NCBI RefSeq assembly: GCF_047250385.1
Contig: NZ_JBLBVM010000055.1
Span: 390,590-454,589 of the forward strand
Source of the DNA: Glaciecola sp047250385
GTDB taxonomy: Bacteria; Pseudomonadota; Gammaproteobacteria; Enterobacterales; Alteromonadaceae
Direction of reading: 5' to 3'
DNA length: 64,000 nt
Part shown: positions 19,242 through 26,776 of the stretch, piece after piece
How positions within the stretch are numbered: the stretch's first letter is position 1
How the letters are laid out: every line of letters begins with the position of its first letter
Program-made: the position numbers and the translations under genes
The notes under the pieces: generated by a model
Seen by the model: only the letters and a program-made list of their open reading frames with translations
Database searches by the model: none
What the model was told of the DNA's origin: nothing

Positions 19242-19328
19242 GCGGAAGTGGTGGAATTGGTAGACACGCCATCTTGAGGGGGTGGTGAACTTATGTTCGT
19301 GCGGGTTCAAGTCCCGCTTTCCGCACCA
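19242..19328 (+). tRNA. leuU: tRNA-Leu (anticodon GAG)
   Basis: An 87-nt class II tRNA with encoded CCA. The acceptor arms GCGGAAG and CTTTCCGC pair, the D-arm region GGTGGAATTGGTAGACAC is classic for tRNA-Leu, and the anticodon loop is TTGAGGG between CCATC and GGTGG. A long variable arm and the T arm GCGGGTTCAAGTCCCGC follow. It matches E. coli leuU in position after secG. Its 3' end is the integration site of the neighbouring element. Confidence 0.96.
19306..19328 (+). repeat. attL core repeat (3' end of tRNA-Leu)
   Basis: The 23 bases TTCAAGTCCCGCTTTCCGCACCA are identical to 42011-42033. They cover the T loop, the 3' acceptor strand and CCA, which keeps the tRNA intact after integration. 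Confidence 0.93.
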
Positions 19329-19331
19329 ATT

Positions 19332-19367
19332 AAAAAAGAGGTAAGTCAATGACTTACCTCTTTTTTG
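19332..19367 (+). terminator. Terminator after tRNA-Leu (element-borne)
   Basis: AAAAAAGAGGTAAGTCA (19332-19348) and its exact complement (19350-19366) form a 17-bp stem ending in six Ts. It serves the tRNA on the plus strand and can also terminate the opposing integrase transcript. It lies inside the element, so the element brings its own terminator. Confidence 0.85.
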
Positions 19368-19375
19368 CTTTAGAC

Positions 19376-19394
19376 TGGATCGCTCTTGGATCAC
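19376..19394 (+). promoter_or_regulatory. Putative integrase arm-type sites, left end
   Basis: TGGATCGC (19376-19383) and TGGATCAC (19387-19394) are direct repeats with 11-bp period, 48 bp inside the attL core. The same pattern occurs at 41909-41927 near attR. This is the arrangement expected for integrase arm-binding sites. The second copy overlaps the integrase stop codon. Confidence 0.55.
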
Positions 19395-20635
19395 GATGCT
19401 AACTTTACTGAAGCTTGTTTAGCCATATCGGGTGCTTCCGATTTCATCCAACGTCCGTAGTGTTTTTCTAGCATCTTAATGCTTTTATGTCCCATTTGAA
19501 CTGCTATCCATTTGAGTGGCATACCCGCTGTAATTAGCTGGCTACCATATGTATGTCGAGCTTGACCAATAGCTCTATACCTAACACCGGCTTGCTTGCA
19601 TAATGGCTTCATAATCATTTTGCTGAATGACTCGTTGCCAGACCAGGGGCTACTAGACTCAGAACTAACAACTAAAAATTGAAGTTCTTCTGTAAAAGCT
19701 CTTCTATTATCCCTTGCTAGTACATTAACTTTACGCGATGTTGCGTTAGTGCGTAATGCTAGTAACTTTTCTAACGCTTCCTTCGCTTGATCAAGTAACT
19801 CGACGGTTCTGAAACTACCGTCAGTTTTTGTAGCGGCATAAACACCTTTAACCACACTTCTATTTACTGTAATTGTTCCCGCAGAGAGGTCAATATCGCT
19901 GAGTGACAGCGCTAATAACTCGGATGGCCTTAAGCCGGTCCAGCAAGCAAATATTACTGCTAGCTGCTCTATTTCTCTTGAAATACCTACGTTAGCAAGT
20001 TTTTTGATTTCAGCCTTTGTGAATGGGTCTGCATTATCAACACTGCCTTTCTTTGGATTAGTAACATAACTCATTGGATTTTTTTCCAATAAGTCGTCTT
20101 CGTAAGCTAAATTAAAAGTAGCTCGAAGTGGGGTAAGAACTTCACCAATAGTTTTATTCGCCAAGTGATCCAGTTGTTCAGCAATTAAAGCTTTAATCTC
20201 CGATACTGTTATTGTTGTCAAGCATCGACCGTGAAAAGCAGGGATGATGTAGTTTTCAGCTCTGTTTTTAAAATTGTAGAAAGACTTCTCCCTAGTTGTG
20301 CTTTCACTTAACTTCAGCGCTTTGCTCATAAATACGTCAAATGGAACAGACATTTTGTTGTTCTCATCATTAAACATCTTTAGCGCTTTTTTTGAATTTG
20401 GAAAATTTGCAATGTAATCAAATGTTCCAACTTCAATTTGATAGCAAATTGAAGTTCTCTTGTTGGCTGCCATTTCAATATTTTTTTCAGTCAGGGGAAC
20501 ATTCTTGAGCGTTTCAGCACAACGTTCTCCTTTGTAAGTAAATAGCAGGCGTATTGAACTCCCGTGTAGTTGTATACCTTTATGCTTGCTTATTTTGAGC
20601 TTTGCTTGTTGAAGATCCATTGTTTGAATACCCAC
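19391..20635 (-). CDS. int: Tyrosine-type site-specific integrase
   Basis: The 414-residue recombinase has an N-terminal arm-binding domain of the DUF3596 type (GIQLHGSSIRLLFTYKGER), a SAM-like core-binding domain (residues about 120-210) and a catalytic domain. Catalytic residues are Arg in TGLRPSE (about 234), Arg in QARHTYGS, His in MGHKS and Tyr in KHYGRW (about 393). The usual box II His is a Gly (IGQAR). The GTG at 20635, two bases after the excisionase stop and behind GGGGA, is the likely start. It should act on the adjacent tRNA-Leu site. Confidence 0.92.
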   Translation of the reverse strand: MGIQTMDLQQAKLKISKHKGIQLHGSSIRLLFTYKGERCAETLKNVPLTEKNIEMAANKRTSICYQIEVGTFDYIANFPNSKKALKMFNDENNKMSVPFDVFMSKALKLSESTTREKSFYNFKNRAENYIIPAFHGRCLTTITVSEIKALIAEQLDHLANKTIGEVLTPLRATFNLAYEDDLLEKNPMSYVTNPKKGSVDNADPFTKAEIKKLANVGISREIEQLAVIFACWTGLRPSELLALSLSDIDLSAGTITVNRSVVKGVYAATKTDGSFRTVELLDQAKEALEKLLALRTNATSRKVNVLARDNRRAFTEELQFLVVSSESSSPWSGNESFSKMIMKPLCKQAGVRYRAIGQARHTYGSQLITAGMPLKWIAVQMGHKSIKMLEKHYGRWMKSEAPDMAKQASVKLAS

Positions 20636-20637
20636 TA

Positions 20638-20859
20638 TTATTGTTTCCCCTCGACCCAAGAGTCTAAATTTTCGAAATGCCACATGATGGTGCCGACAGG
20701 GTCCTTAACCCAGTGAATACCTTCAATAAACTTTCCTGACTTACGTCTACTTGTTAGTTGGTCCGCCGTTAATCCTTTAAACGCCTCAACAATTCGAGGG
20801 TGTACCCACCCAAGCTGAAACATTCCAGTGTTGGTTGAGGGAACGACTTTTTTCTTCAT
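20638..20859 (-). CDS. xis: Excisionase (DUF1233-type)
   Basis: The 73-residue protein matches the putative excisionase family in length and pattern: GWVHPRIVEAFKGLTADQLTSRR, then FIEGIHWVKDPVGTIMWHF and a C-terminal DSWVEGK. The N-terminal part is a winged-helix DNA-binding fold in relatives. It lies directly upstream of the integrase with a 2-bp gap. This linkage is common in Vibrio and Shewanella islands, so the element is probably excisable. Confidence 0.85.
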   Translation of the reverse strand: MKKKVVPSTNTGMFQLGWVHPRIVEAFKGLTADQLTSRRKSGKFIEGIHWVKDPVGTIMWHFENLDSWVEGKQ

Positions 20860-21198
20860 AGATACCTTCTTTATTAAAAATAAATGCGATTGGTGAGTTA
20901 ATAGGTTAACAACATTCGTTTATTTCAAGAAAACTTACGGGTTTTTGAAAACGCGCTAATATTTATAAGAAAGGATTAGATTTTTATTTATTATAACTGT
21001 ATGAAATATATGGAAATAATAGTGATTCTGTGATAGTTTTCAAATTCTTTTACTGATATGTCAGCGCAAAAATTTGCCTCGTCAAGAAATTGTTATAATT
21101 TAATTTGAATAATAATTACTTCGAAGCTTTTCGCCGCAAACCATTAGTTTTCCCATATTGCTCATATGTATTTTTTTAAATCTAAAAAAAGGAAAACT
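20860..21198. other. Divergent region xis / 21199 gene
   Basis: About 340 bp of AT-rich DNA without a gene. It must hold the int-xis promoter (leftward) and the rightward promoter noted at 21091. Confidence 0.6.
21091..21099 (+). promoter_or_regulatory. Extended -10 promoter element
   Basis: TGTTATAAT is a perfect extended -10 (TGnTATAAT). The -35 region is weak, as is usual for this class. It lies about 100 bp upstream of the small gene at 21199. Confidence 0.5.
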
Positions 21199-21453
21199 AT
21201 GGCGAGTGAAAATTTTCACCATAATATAAATACAAATTCGGACTTTGACGAAGTTGTGATGTGCTTGTATGAATCAATTGTGATAAACCCCTGTTATATC
21301 GGAGGCAATCAAGAAAGTTTATTTAGTAACGCGAGTGAGCGTAAAGACCAAATCATATACCATCTCAATAAAACCATATTGATACCTGAACACGCTAAAC
21401 TTGCTACAGATTTAGCATCAGCACTTTTAAAGAACGATAATTTTCGCTACTAA
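21199..21453 (+). CDS. Small hypothetical protein
   Basis: This 84-residue protein (MASENFHHNINTNSDFDEVV...) is not recognised. The ATG at 21199 has AGGA 6 nt upstream; the in-frame ATG at 21166 would add a lysine-rich tail with no ribosome site. It is predicted cytosolic and helical, without membrane segments. Position between xis and the defence operon is typical of small element-regulation genes, but there is no evidence for that role. Confidence 0.6.
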   Translation: MASENFHHNINTNSDFDEVVMCLYESIVINPCYIGGNQESLFSNASERKDQIIYHLNKTILIPEHAKLATDLASALLKNDNFRY

Positions 21454-21492
21454 TTAGCCTACTTAACTTCGAGTACATAAATCGAGGTTAAA

Positions 21493-21915
21493 ATGGAAAA
21501 CAAAACAAAAGAACAAAATCTATTCACAAAAGTTTATAAAAGAGCAAGTAAGTCACCGTTTGACGATCATGGAACTATCCTTTGGCTTGCTTGCTGTGTA
21601 GAAACCGACAACGATGAAGTGCAGTTGAGTTATGAGCGTTATATATATCTTCATCGAAGTGCAAATGGTGAAATATGCGGTATAAGCGTGAGTAAGCAAA
21701 TTTTAGGTGAAAACCCTGAGTTTGAGGACAACAGGTATATGACGGGAATTATGATGTACAGATTCTTATTACTTCATATATCTGAAATATATGAATTTTG
21801 TGATGTATTTCGTGATCAGTTTATTGAGCTGTTTCTTATTCCGCCTTTGGAGTATTTTAGCGCAGCGGATGATTATTGGTCACAAGTAATAGCCGAAGCT
21901 GAAAGCAATTGTTAG
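21493..21915 (+). CDS. Hypothetical protein
   Basis: This 140-residue acidic protein (MENKTKEQNLFTKVYKRASK...) is not recognised. It is soluble, rich in Tyr and aromatic residues, and has no clear motif. It starts 40 bp after the preceding gene and is probably co-transcribed with it. A perfect terminator hairpin begins at its stop codon, isolating it from the defence operon. Confidence 0.65.
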   Translation: MENKTKEQNLFTKVYKRASKSPFDDHGTILWLACCVETDNDEVQLSYERYIYLHRSANGEICGISVSKQILGENPEFEDNRYMTGIMMYRFLLLHISEIYEFCDVFRDQFIELFLIPPLEYFSAADDYWSQVIAEAESNC

Positions 21916-21938
21916 CGAACCCTAGGGTTCGCTTTTTC
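21914..21938 (+). terminator. Rho-independent terminator
   Basis: AGCGAACCCTAGGGTTCGCT (21914-21933) is a perfect 20-bp palindrome followed by Ts. It overlaps the stop codon of the preceding gene and separates it from the defence operon promoter. Confidence 0.85.
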
Positions 21939-21991
21939 CTATATACTACACGAGAGAGGCTAAAATAATATCTTTGTAATATTTGAAATAA

Positions 21992-22020
21992 GTGCATCAA
22001 TGAAAAGATGCATTTAATGC
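21992..22020. promoter_or_regulatory. Putative operator O1 of the defence operon
   Basis: TGCATC-N8-GATGCA, a perfect 6-bp inverted repeat, lies in a 29-bp block that abuts the -35 hexamer. A second block with 22 of 29 identical bases begins exactly 60 bp downstream. This is a typical site for a dimeric regulator. Confidence 0.6.
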
Positions 22021-22049
22021 TTGACTAATATTTAACCATTCTATATTGT
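22021..22049 (+). promoter_or_regulatory. Sigma-70 promoter of the RM/SIR2-HerA operon
   Basis: TTGACT (22021-22026), a 17-bp spacer, and TATTGT (22044-22049). It lies exactly between the two palindromic blocks. Transcription would start near 22056, leaving a leader of only about 9-21 nt before the first ATGs. Confidence 0.6.
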
Positions 22050-22051
22050 AA

Positions 22052-22080
22052 CTGCATCAACTAAATGGTGCAGTTTATGC
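22052..22080. promoter_or_regulatory. Putative operator O2 covering the start codon
   Basis: TGCATC-N8-GGTGCA, an inverted repeat with one mismatch, starts 3 bp after the -10 hexamer and covers the expected transcription start and the first ATG of the operon. Bound protein would block RNA polymerase. Confidence 0.6.
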
Positions 22081-22661
22081 GTAAGCAAACAATCCTATTA
22101 AAAGACATTGCAGAAATTAAAGCAGGGCATCCATTTCGGGGAAGAATACAACCTGAGAATGATGGGGCGGTTCGCGCTGTCCAATTAAAAGACGTCGATA
22201 AAGACGGGCTTATTGTATGGGATAGTCTTGTTAAAACTGAGATAACCGGCAGGAAAGTACCTAATTGGCTTCAAAAGGGAGACATATTGTTTGCAGCCCG
22301 TGGCTTCCGCAACGTTGCAGCGTATATAGATACAGAATTCAAAAATATAGTGTGTGCACAGCATTTCTTTCATATTCGTTTGCATACCAACACGATATTA
22401 CCAGAGTTCTTAGCCTGGCATCTAAACCAACATACATCACAAAAGCACTTCGCTAAGTATTCGCAAGGTAGTGCTGTAGCGAGCATTCCAAGAGGCTTCT
22501 TGGCATCTACACCGCTAAGCGTACCTGATATAAACCAACAACAAACCGCAGTTTCATTTTACAATGCATGCATTAGAGAGAAACAGATACTACAAACACT
22601 AATTAAAAATAGAGAATTACAAATGGAAGGTGTTGCCAAGCAACTACTCAGCAAACAATGA
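22065..22661 (+). CDS. Single-TRD HsdS-like protein
   Basis: The 198-residue protein looks like one half of a type I specificity subunit. It has one target-recognition domain (LLKDIAEIKAGHPFRGRI ... KVPNWLQKGDILFAARG ... IPRGFLASTPLSVP) followed by one coiled dimerisation helix (QQTAVSFYNACIREKQIL ... VAKQLLSK). A full HsdS has two. It may form homodimers that read a symmetric bipartite site, modify specificity of the MTase, or regulate the operon. The start is uncertain: ATG 22065 or 22077; both have poor ribosome sites and lie in operator O2. First gene of the operon. Confidence 0.8.
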   Translation: MVQFMRKQTILLKDIAEIKAGHPFRGRIQPENDGAVRAVQLKDVDKDGLIVWDSLVKTEITGRKVPNWLQKGDILFAARGFRNVAAYIDTEFKNIVCAQHFFHIRLHTNTILPEFLAWHLNQHTSQKHFAKYSQGSAVASIPRGFLASTPLSVPDINQQQTAVSFYNACIREKQILQTLIKNRELQMEGVAKQLLSKQ

Positions 22662-22750
22662 ATGAATACTCGTAACTGCGTCTCGGCATAACTGCGTATC
22701 TACGATAATTAAAAATACTTTCCAATAATAAAAACATCAAGGACACAAGA

Positions 22751-24316
22751 ATGAGCAAGCAAGATAGCCAAAGCAACCTAAACAATAACGACATGGTCAA
22801 TCAAGACCAAATCAACAAAGCGGTTTGGAATGCCTGTGATACGTTTCGCGGAACTGTAGATCCTTCCATCTACAAAGACTTCATTTTGACTATGTTATTT
22901 TTAAAGTACATATCAGATGTTTATCAAGATGAATACGAGGGCTTAGTAAAGCTCCATGGTGATAACCCAGAGCTAATTCACGCAATGATGGCAAAGCAAC
23001 GTTTTGTATTACCTAAAGGCTCAAGTTTTTGGGATTTATATGAAGCGCGTCACGAGCCTGGAAACGGACAACGAATTGACCAAGCTTTGCACGCTATTGA
23101 AGAAGCAAATGGCGGTAAGCTTAAGAATGTGTTCCAAGACATCAGCTTTAACACTGACAAGCTAGGTCAAGAAAAGCAAAAGAACGATCTACTGCGGCAC
23201 ATATTAGAAGACTTTGGTAAAGAGATACTCAACTTACGCCCTAGCCGAGTTGGTTCATTGGATATCATTGGTAATGCCTATGAATTCCTCATAAAGAACT
23301 TCGCTGCTAGTAGTGGTAAATCGGCAGGAGAGTTCTATACCCCGCCAGAGGTATCAGACCTACTAGCGATAATTCTCGATCCTCAAGAAGGTGATCAAAT
23401 TTGTGATCCAGCTTGCGGTTCAGGCTCGCTATTGATGAAGTGTGGTCGTATGGTTAGAAAGAACTTCAATGGCTCAAAAAAATACGCTTTATTTGGGCAA
23501 GAAGCTATAGGCTCTACTTGGGCCTTGGCTAAAATGAATATGTTCCTGCACGGTGAAGACAATCACCGAATAGAGTGGGGCGATACTATACGCCACCCTA
23601 TGTTGCTCGATAAATCAGGCAAAGGCTTACTGCATTTTGATATTGTGACTGCAAACCCTCCTTTTAGTTTGGATAAGTGGGGTGTTGACGGCGCAGCCAA
23701 TGATGAATTCGGACGGTTTCGAAGAGGTGTGCCACCCAAGACAAAAGGCGACTATGCATTCATCAGCCATATGATAGAAACCTTAAAACCAGGTTCGTCA
23801 TCGCAGAAAGGCGGGCGAATGGGTGTTGTTGTTCCTCACGGCGTTCTATTCAGGGCTTCATCAGAAGGTAAGATACGTCAGCAACTTATTGAAGAGAACC
23901 TACTCGATGCTGTAATAGGCTTACCCGAGAAGCTATTTTTTGGTACTGGTATTCCTGCTGCAATATTGATCTTTAAGAAAAAGAAAACAGACAATAACGT
24001 AATGTTTATTGATGCTAGCCGCGAGTTTAAGTCAGGTAAGAATCAAAACCAACTAACACCAAACAACATCAAAGATATTTTTGATGCATACAAGCATCGG
24101 GAAACTAAAGAGAAATATGCATACCTAGCTAGCTTTGATGAAATCAAAGAGAATGATTTCAACCTTAATATTCCGCGTTATGTTGATACTTTTGTGGAAG
24201 AGGAAGAGATTGACTTGGTTGCAGTGCGAGATGAGCGTATTCATTTACAAAACGAACTAAAAACTTTGGAAGTTGAAATGGGTCGTTATCTTGAGGAGCT
24301 TGGCTATGGCTCGTAG
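22751..24316 (+). CDS. hsdM: Type I restriction-modification methyltransferase subunit HsdM
   Basis: The 521-residue N6-adenine methyltransferase has an HsdM N-terminal helical domain (residues about 15-150), SAM motif I DPACGSGSLL (about 218-228) and catalytic motif IV NPPFS (about 302). The C-terminal part would contact HsdS. A good AAGGA site precedes the start. The 89-bp gap before it contains a repeated TAACTGCGT. The stop overlaps the start of hsdS by 11 bp. It methylates host DNA and forms the core of the restriction complex. Confidence 0.95.
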   Translation: MSKQDSQSNLNNNDMVNQDQINKAVWNACDTFRGTVDPSIYKDFILTMLFLKYISDVYQDEYEGLVKLHGDNPELIHAMMAKQRFVLPKGSSFWDLYEARHEPGNGQRIDQALHAIEEANGGKLKNVFQDISFNTDKLGQEKQKNDLLRHILEDFGKEILNLRPSRVGSLDIIGNAYEFLIKNFAASSGKSAGEFYTPPEVSDLLAIILDPQEGDQICDPACGSGSLLMKCGRMVRKNFNGSKKYALFGQEAIGSTWALAKMNMFLHGEDNHRIEWGDTIRHPMLLDKSGKGLLHFDIVTANPPFSLDKWGVDGAANDEFGRFRRGVPPKTKGDYAFISHMIETLKPGSSSQKGGRMGVVVPHGVLFRASSEGKIRQQLIEENLLDAVIGLPEKLFFGTGIPAAILIFKKKKTDNNVMFIDASREFKSGKNQNQLTPNNIKDIFDAYKHRETKEKYAYLASFDEIKENDFNLNIPRYVDTFVEEEEIDLVAVRDERIHLQNELKTLEVEMGRYLEELGYGS

Positions 24317-25490
24317 TTTAAGCCCTGAGCAAATACCACTAGGTTGGAGTTACGGTTTGCTTGACAACATGGTTGAAAGGGTCAGTGGTCATACGCCCAA
24401 TAAATCTCATCCAGAATATTGGAATGGTGGAATTAAATGGATTTCACTTTCTGATTCGTCTCGACTAGATAATGGATATATTTATGAAACTGATAAAGAG
24501 ATTTCTGAACTGGGAATTAAAAATAGCTCAGCACAGATACATCCTGCCAAAACAGTAGTTCTTTCCAGAGACGCAGGTATTGGGAAAAGTGGCGTAATGG
24601 CGGAGCCTATGGCTGTGAGTCAGCACTTTATCGCATGGAAGTGTGACAACACTAAAAAAATGAATAGTTGGTATTTATATAACTGGCTTCAGTTACATAA
24701 GCGCGAATTCGAAAGGCAAGCAGTAGGTTCAACCATCAAAACAATAGGGTTGCCATACTTCAAAAAACTGACTATTGCCGCACCACCTTATCAAGAACAA
24801 TGCAAAATAGCCGAAATCCTATCCACTTGGGATAAGGCGATCCGCAACACCAAGCGCCTAATTGAAAACAGCAAACAACAGAAAAAAGCCCTAATGCAAC
24901 AACTGCTCACAGGCAAAAAGCGTTTGCTTGATGATTCAGGTAAGCAGTTTGAGGGCGAGTGGACAAAAGTCGAGTTGGGCAAGTTACTTGATTATAAACA
25001 ACCTACATCATATTTAGTTAAGTCTACTGAATATTCAAAAGGGTACAGCACACCAGTATTGACTGCTGGAAAAACATTTATTCTCGGTTATTCAAATGAG
25101 GACTTTGGAATATTTAATGAAAAGTTACCGGTTATAATATTTGATGATTTCACAACTGCCAGTAAGTTTGTAGACTTTTCTTTTAAGGCTAAATCTAGTG
25201 CAATGAAAATATTAGTAGCGAAAGATGGTATTTCGACTAAATATGTATATGAGAGCATACAGATGCTGAATTATCCTGTCGGAGGCCACCAGCGACATTG
25301 GATTTCGATATTTTCGAATTTAGTTATAGGAATGCCTTGCAAAGAAGAGCAGAGAAAGATCGCGGCTGTTTTGAATAATTTGGATAGCGAAAATAAAATA
25401 CTCAACAAACAACTCAAAGATCTTAAACAAGAGAAAAAAGCTCTAATGCAACAGTTATTAACCGGTAAACGTCGAGTAAAAGTAGATTAG
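24306..25490 (+). CDS. hsdS: Type I restriction specificity subunit HsdS
   Basis: The 394-residue protein has two target-recognition domains, each followed by a long helix that ends in the same sequence KKALMQQLLTGK (about residues 195-207 and 377-388). This internal duplication is diagnostic of HsdS. The two helices set the spacing of the bipartite target. I choose MARSLSPEQ at 24306, overlapping the hsdM stop, over an ATG 33 bp upstream, because overlap and family alignment fit. A 14-bp gap separates it from the SIR2 gene. Confidence 0.94.
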   Translation: MARSLSPEQIPLGWSYGLLDNMVERVSGHTPNKSHPEYWNGGIKWISLSDSSRLDNGYIYETDKEISELGIKNSSAQIHPAKTVVLSRDAGIGKSGVMAEPMAVSQHFIAWKCDNTKKMNSWYLYNWLQLHKREFERQAVGSTIKTIGLPYFKKLTIAAPPYQEQCKIAEILSTWDKAIRNTKRLIENSKQQKKALMQQLLTGKKRLLDDSGKQFEGEWTKVELGKLLDYKQPTSYLVKSTEYSKGYSTPVLTAGKTFILGYSNEDFGIFNEKLPVIIFDDFTTASKFVDFSFKAKSSAMKILVAKDGISTKYVYESIQMLNYPVGGHQRHWISIFSNLVIGMPCKEEQRKIAAVLNNLDSENKILNKQLKDLKQEKKALMQQLLTGKRRVKVD

Positions 25491-25504
25491 AGGGATTTAA
25501 AACG

Positions 25505-26776
25505 ATGAGTGACGTCAAAAAATTAGCTAGTGAATATTTGGTTTTTAAGCAGGGACAAGAAAGCTTACTCAATGAACTAGATTCTGTTGATGAGGGACTT
25601 GAAAAGATTAAGACTAAGCTATCTGACCTGAGTAACATAAAGAACCTTCACTTCTTAATGGGAGCTGGGGTCAGTTCAGATTCAATACCTGCAATGGCTC
25701 AATTGATAGATATAGTGCAAGGATGTGTAGATAGTGAACAGACAGCAACTGCTTTATCCACATCTACCAATGGTCTCACTCATGCTGACTTAAAAGAATT
25801 ATTTCAATCAGCGAAAGATCATTCCCCAAATAATCTAGAGGATATATTAGGAACATTTTATGCTAAACGGGCTTTCCAGAACGGTACTGGTCAACAAGAT
25901 GAATTAAATGATTTCTTGATAGAGTTAATAGAAACGCAAATCTACAATTCAATTAACATCGACTGCACCTCTGCTGCCGCTTCAAAATCGATGGGGCTAT
26001 ACAAGCAGCTTTATCAAAAACTATCATTAAGAAACAAGGATTTGGCGAGAGTTAATGTATTCACTACAAATAATGATCTACTAAGTGAGACAGCCCTCGG
26101 ATACTTAAACATTAACTACAACAATGGTTTTAGTAGTGGTCTTTCTCGAACATTTAACCCAGCGCGGTTTTCATATACCTTTTCAAGGAAGATTGACTCA
26201 GGGATGGAGAAATATGAACCGCTAGAAAATATGGTTTACCTATATAAACTTCATGGTTCTATCAGCTGGATTGAATCTGAAGACAATTCATTTTTTAACA
26301 TAAAAGAGGTTGACGTAAAACCGAATCTACCATCGAATGGAAAGAATGTACTGATTTATCCAACCCCTCTAAAACAAAACAAGAGTTTAGGTTCTCCATA
26401 TTCGGACCTCATCAGAGAGTTCCAAAACAAGTTGTTACTTCAACATGGTGTACTAATCGTTATTGGTTATAGTTTTAGTGATGAACATATAAATAATGCA
26501 ATTTACTCAGCTTTAGCATCAAACTCTAGTTTGAGTGTCATTGTATTTGGTAATTACCCAGATGAAAATTTAACCAAGCTTACTGATCGCCGTATTTATC
26601 AGATATCCGGAGAGATTGAACTGCCATCTGATGAAGGTGCTGCGCCAGAGACTGAGAAAATTCACTACTTCAATTATATTGTTAATAACCTAATACCTGA
26701 TCTCGATAGGAATAAAGACAATGAAATCCTAAAAGAGTTTATCGATTCGCTTAAATCTACTAGAGGTGACTTATGA
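25505..26776 (+). CDS. SIR2-family NADase-like defence protein
   Basis: The 423-residue protein has a SIR2 fold: GAGVSSDS (about residues 53-60, NAD-binding), TTNND (about 187), HGSISW (about 249) and the C-terminal GYSFSDEHINNAI (about 320). These match SIR2-like domains of anti-phage systems that deplete NAD (Thoeris ThsA, DSR, SIR2-HerA). An N-terminal helical segment of 45 residues precedes. The zinc ribbon of classical deacetylases is absent. Its stop overlaps the HerA start by 4 bp (ATGA), so a SIR2-HerA pair is expected. The trigger is not known. Confidence 0.9.
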   Translation: MSDVKKLASEYLVFKQGQESLLNELDSVDEGLEKIKTKLSDLSNIKNLHFLMGAGVSSDSIPAMAQLIDIVQGCVDSEQTATALSTSTNGLTHADLKELFQSAKDHSPNNLEDILGTFYAKRAFQNGTGQQDELNDFLIELIETQIYNSINIDCTSAAASKSMGLYKQLYQKLSLRNKDLARVNVFTTNNDLLSETALGYLNINYNNGFSSGLSRTFNPARFSYTFSRKIDSGMEKYEPLENMVYLYKLHGSISWIESEDNSFFNIKEVDVKPNLPSNGKNVLIYPTPLKQNKSLGSPYSDLIREFQNKLLLQHGVLIVIGYSFSDEHINNAIYSALASNSSLSVIVFGNYPDENLTKLTDRRIYQISGEIELPSDEGAAPETEKIHYFNYIVNNLIPDLDRNKDNEILKEFIDSLKSTRGDL

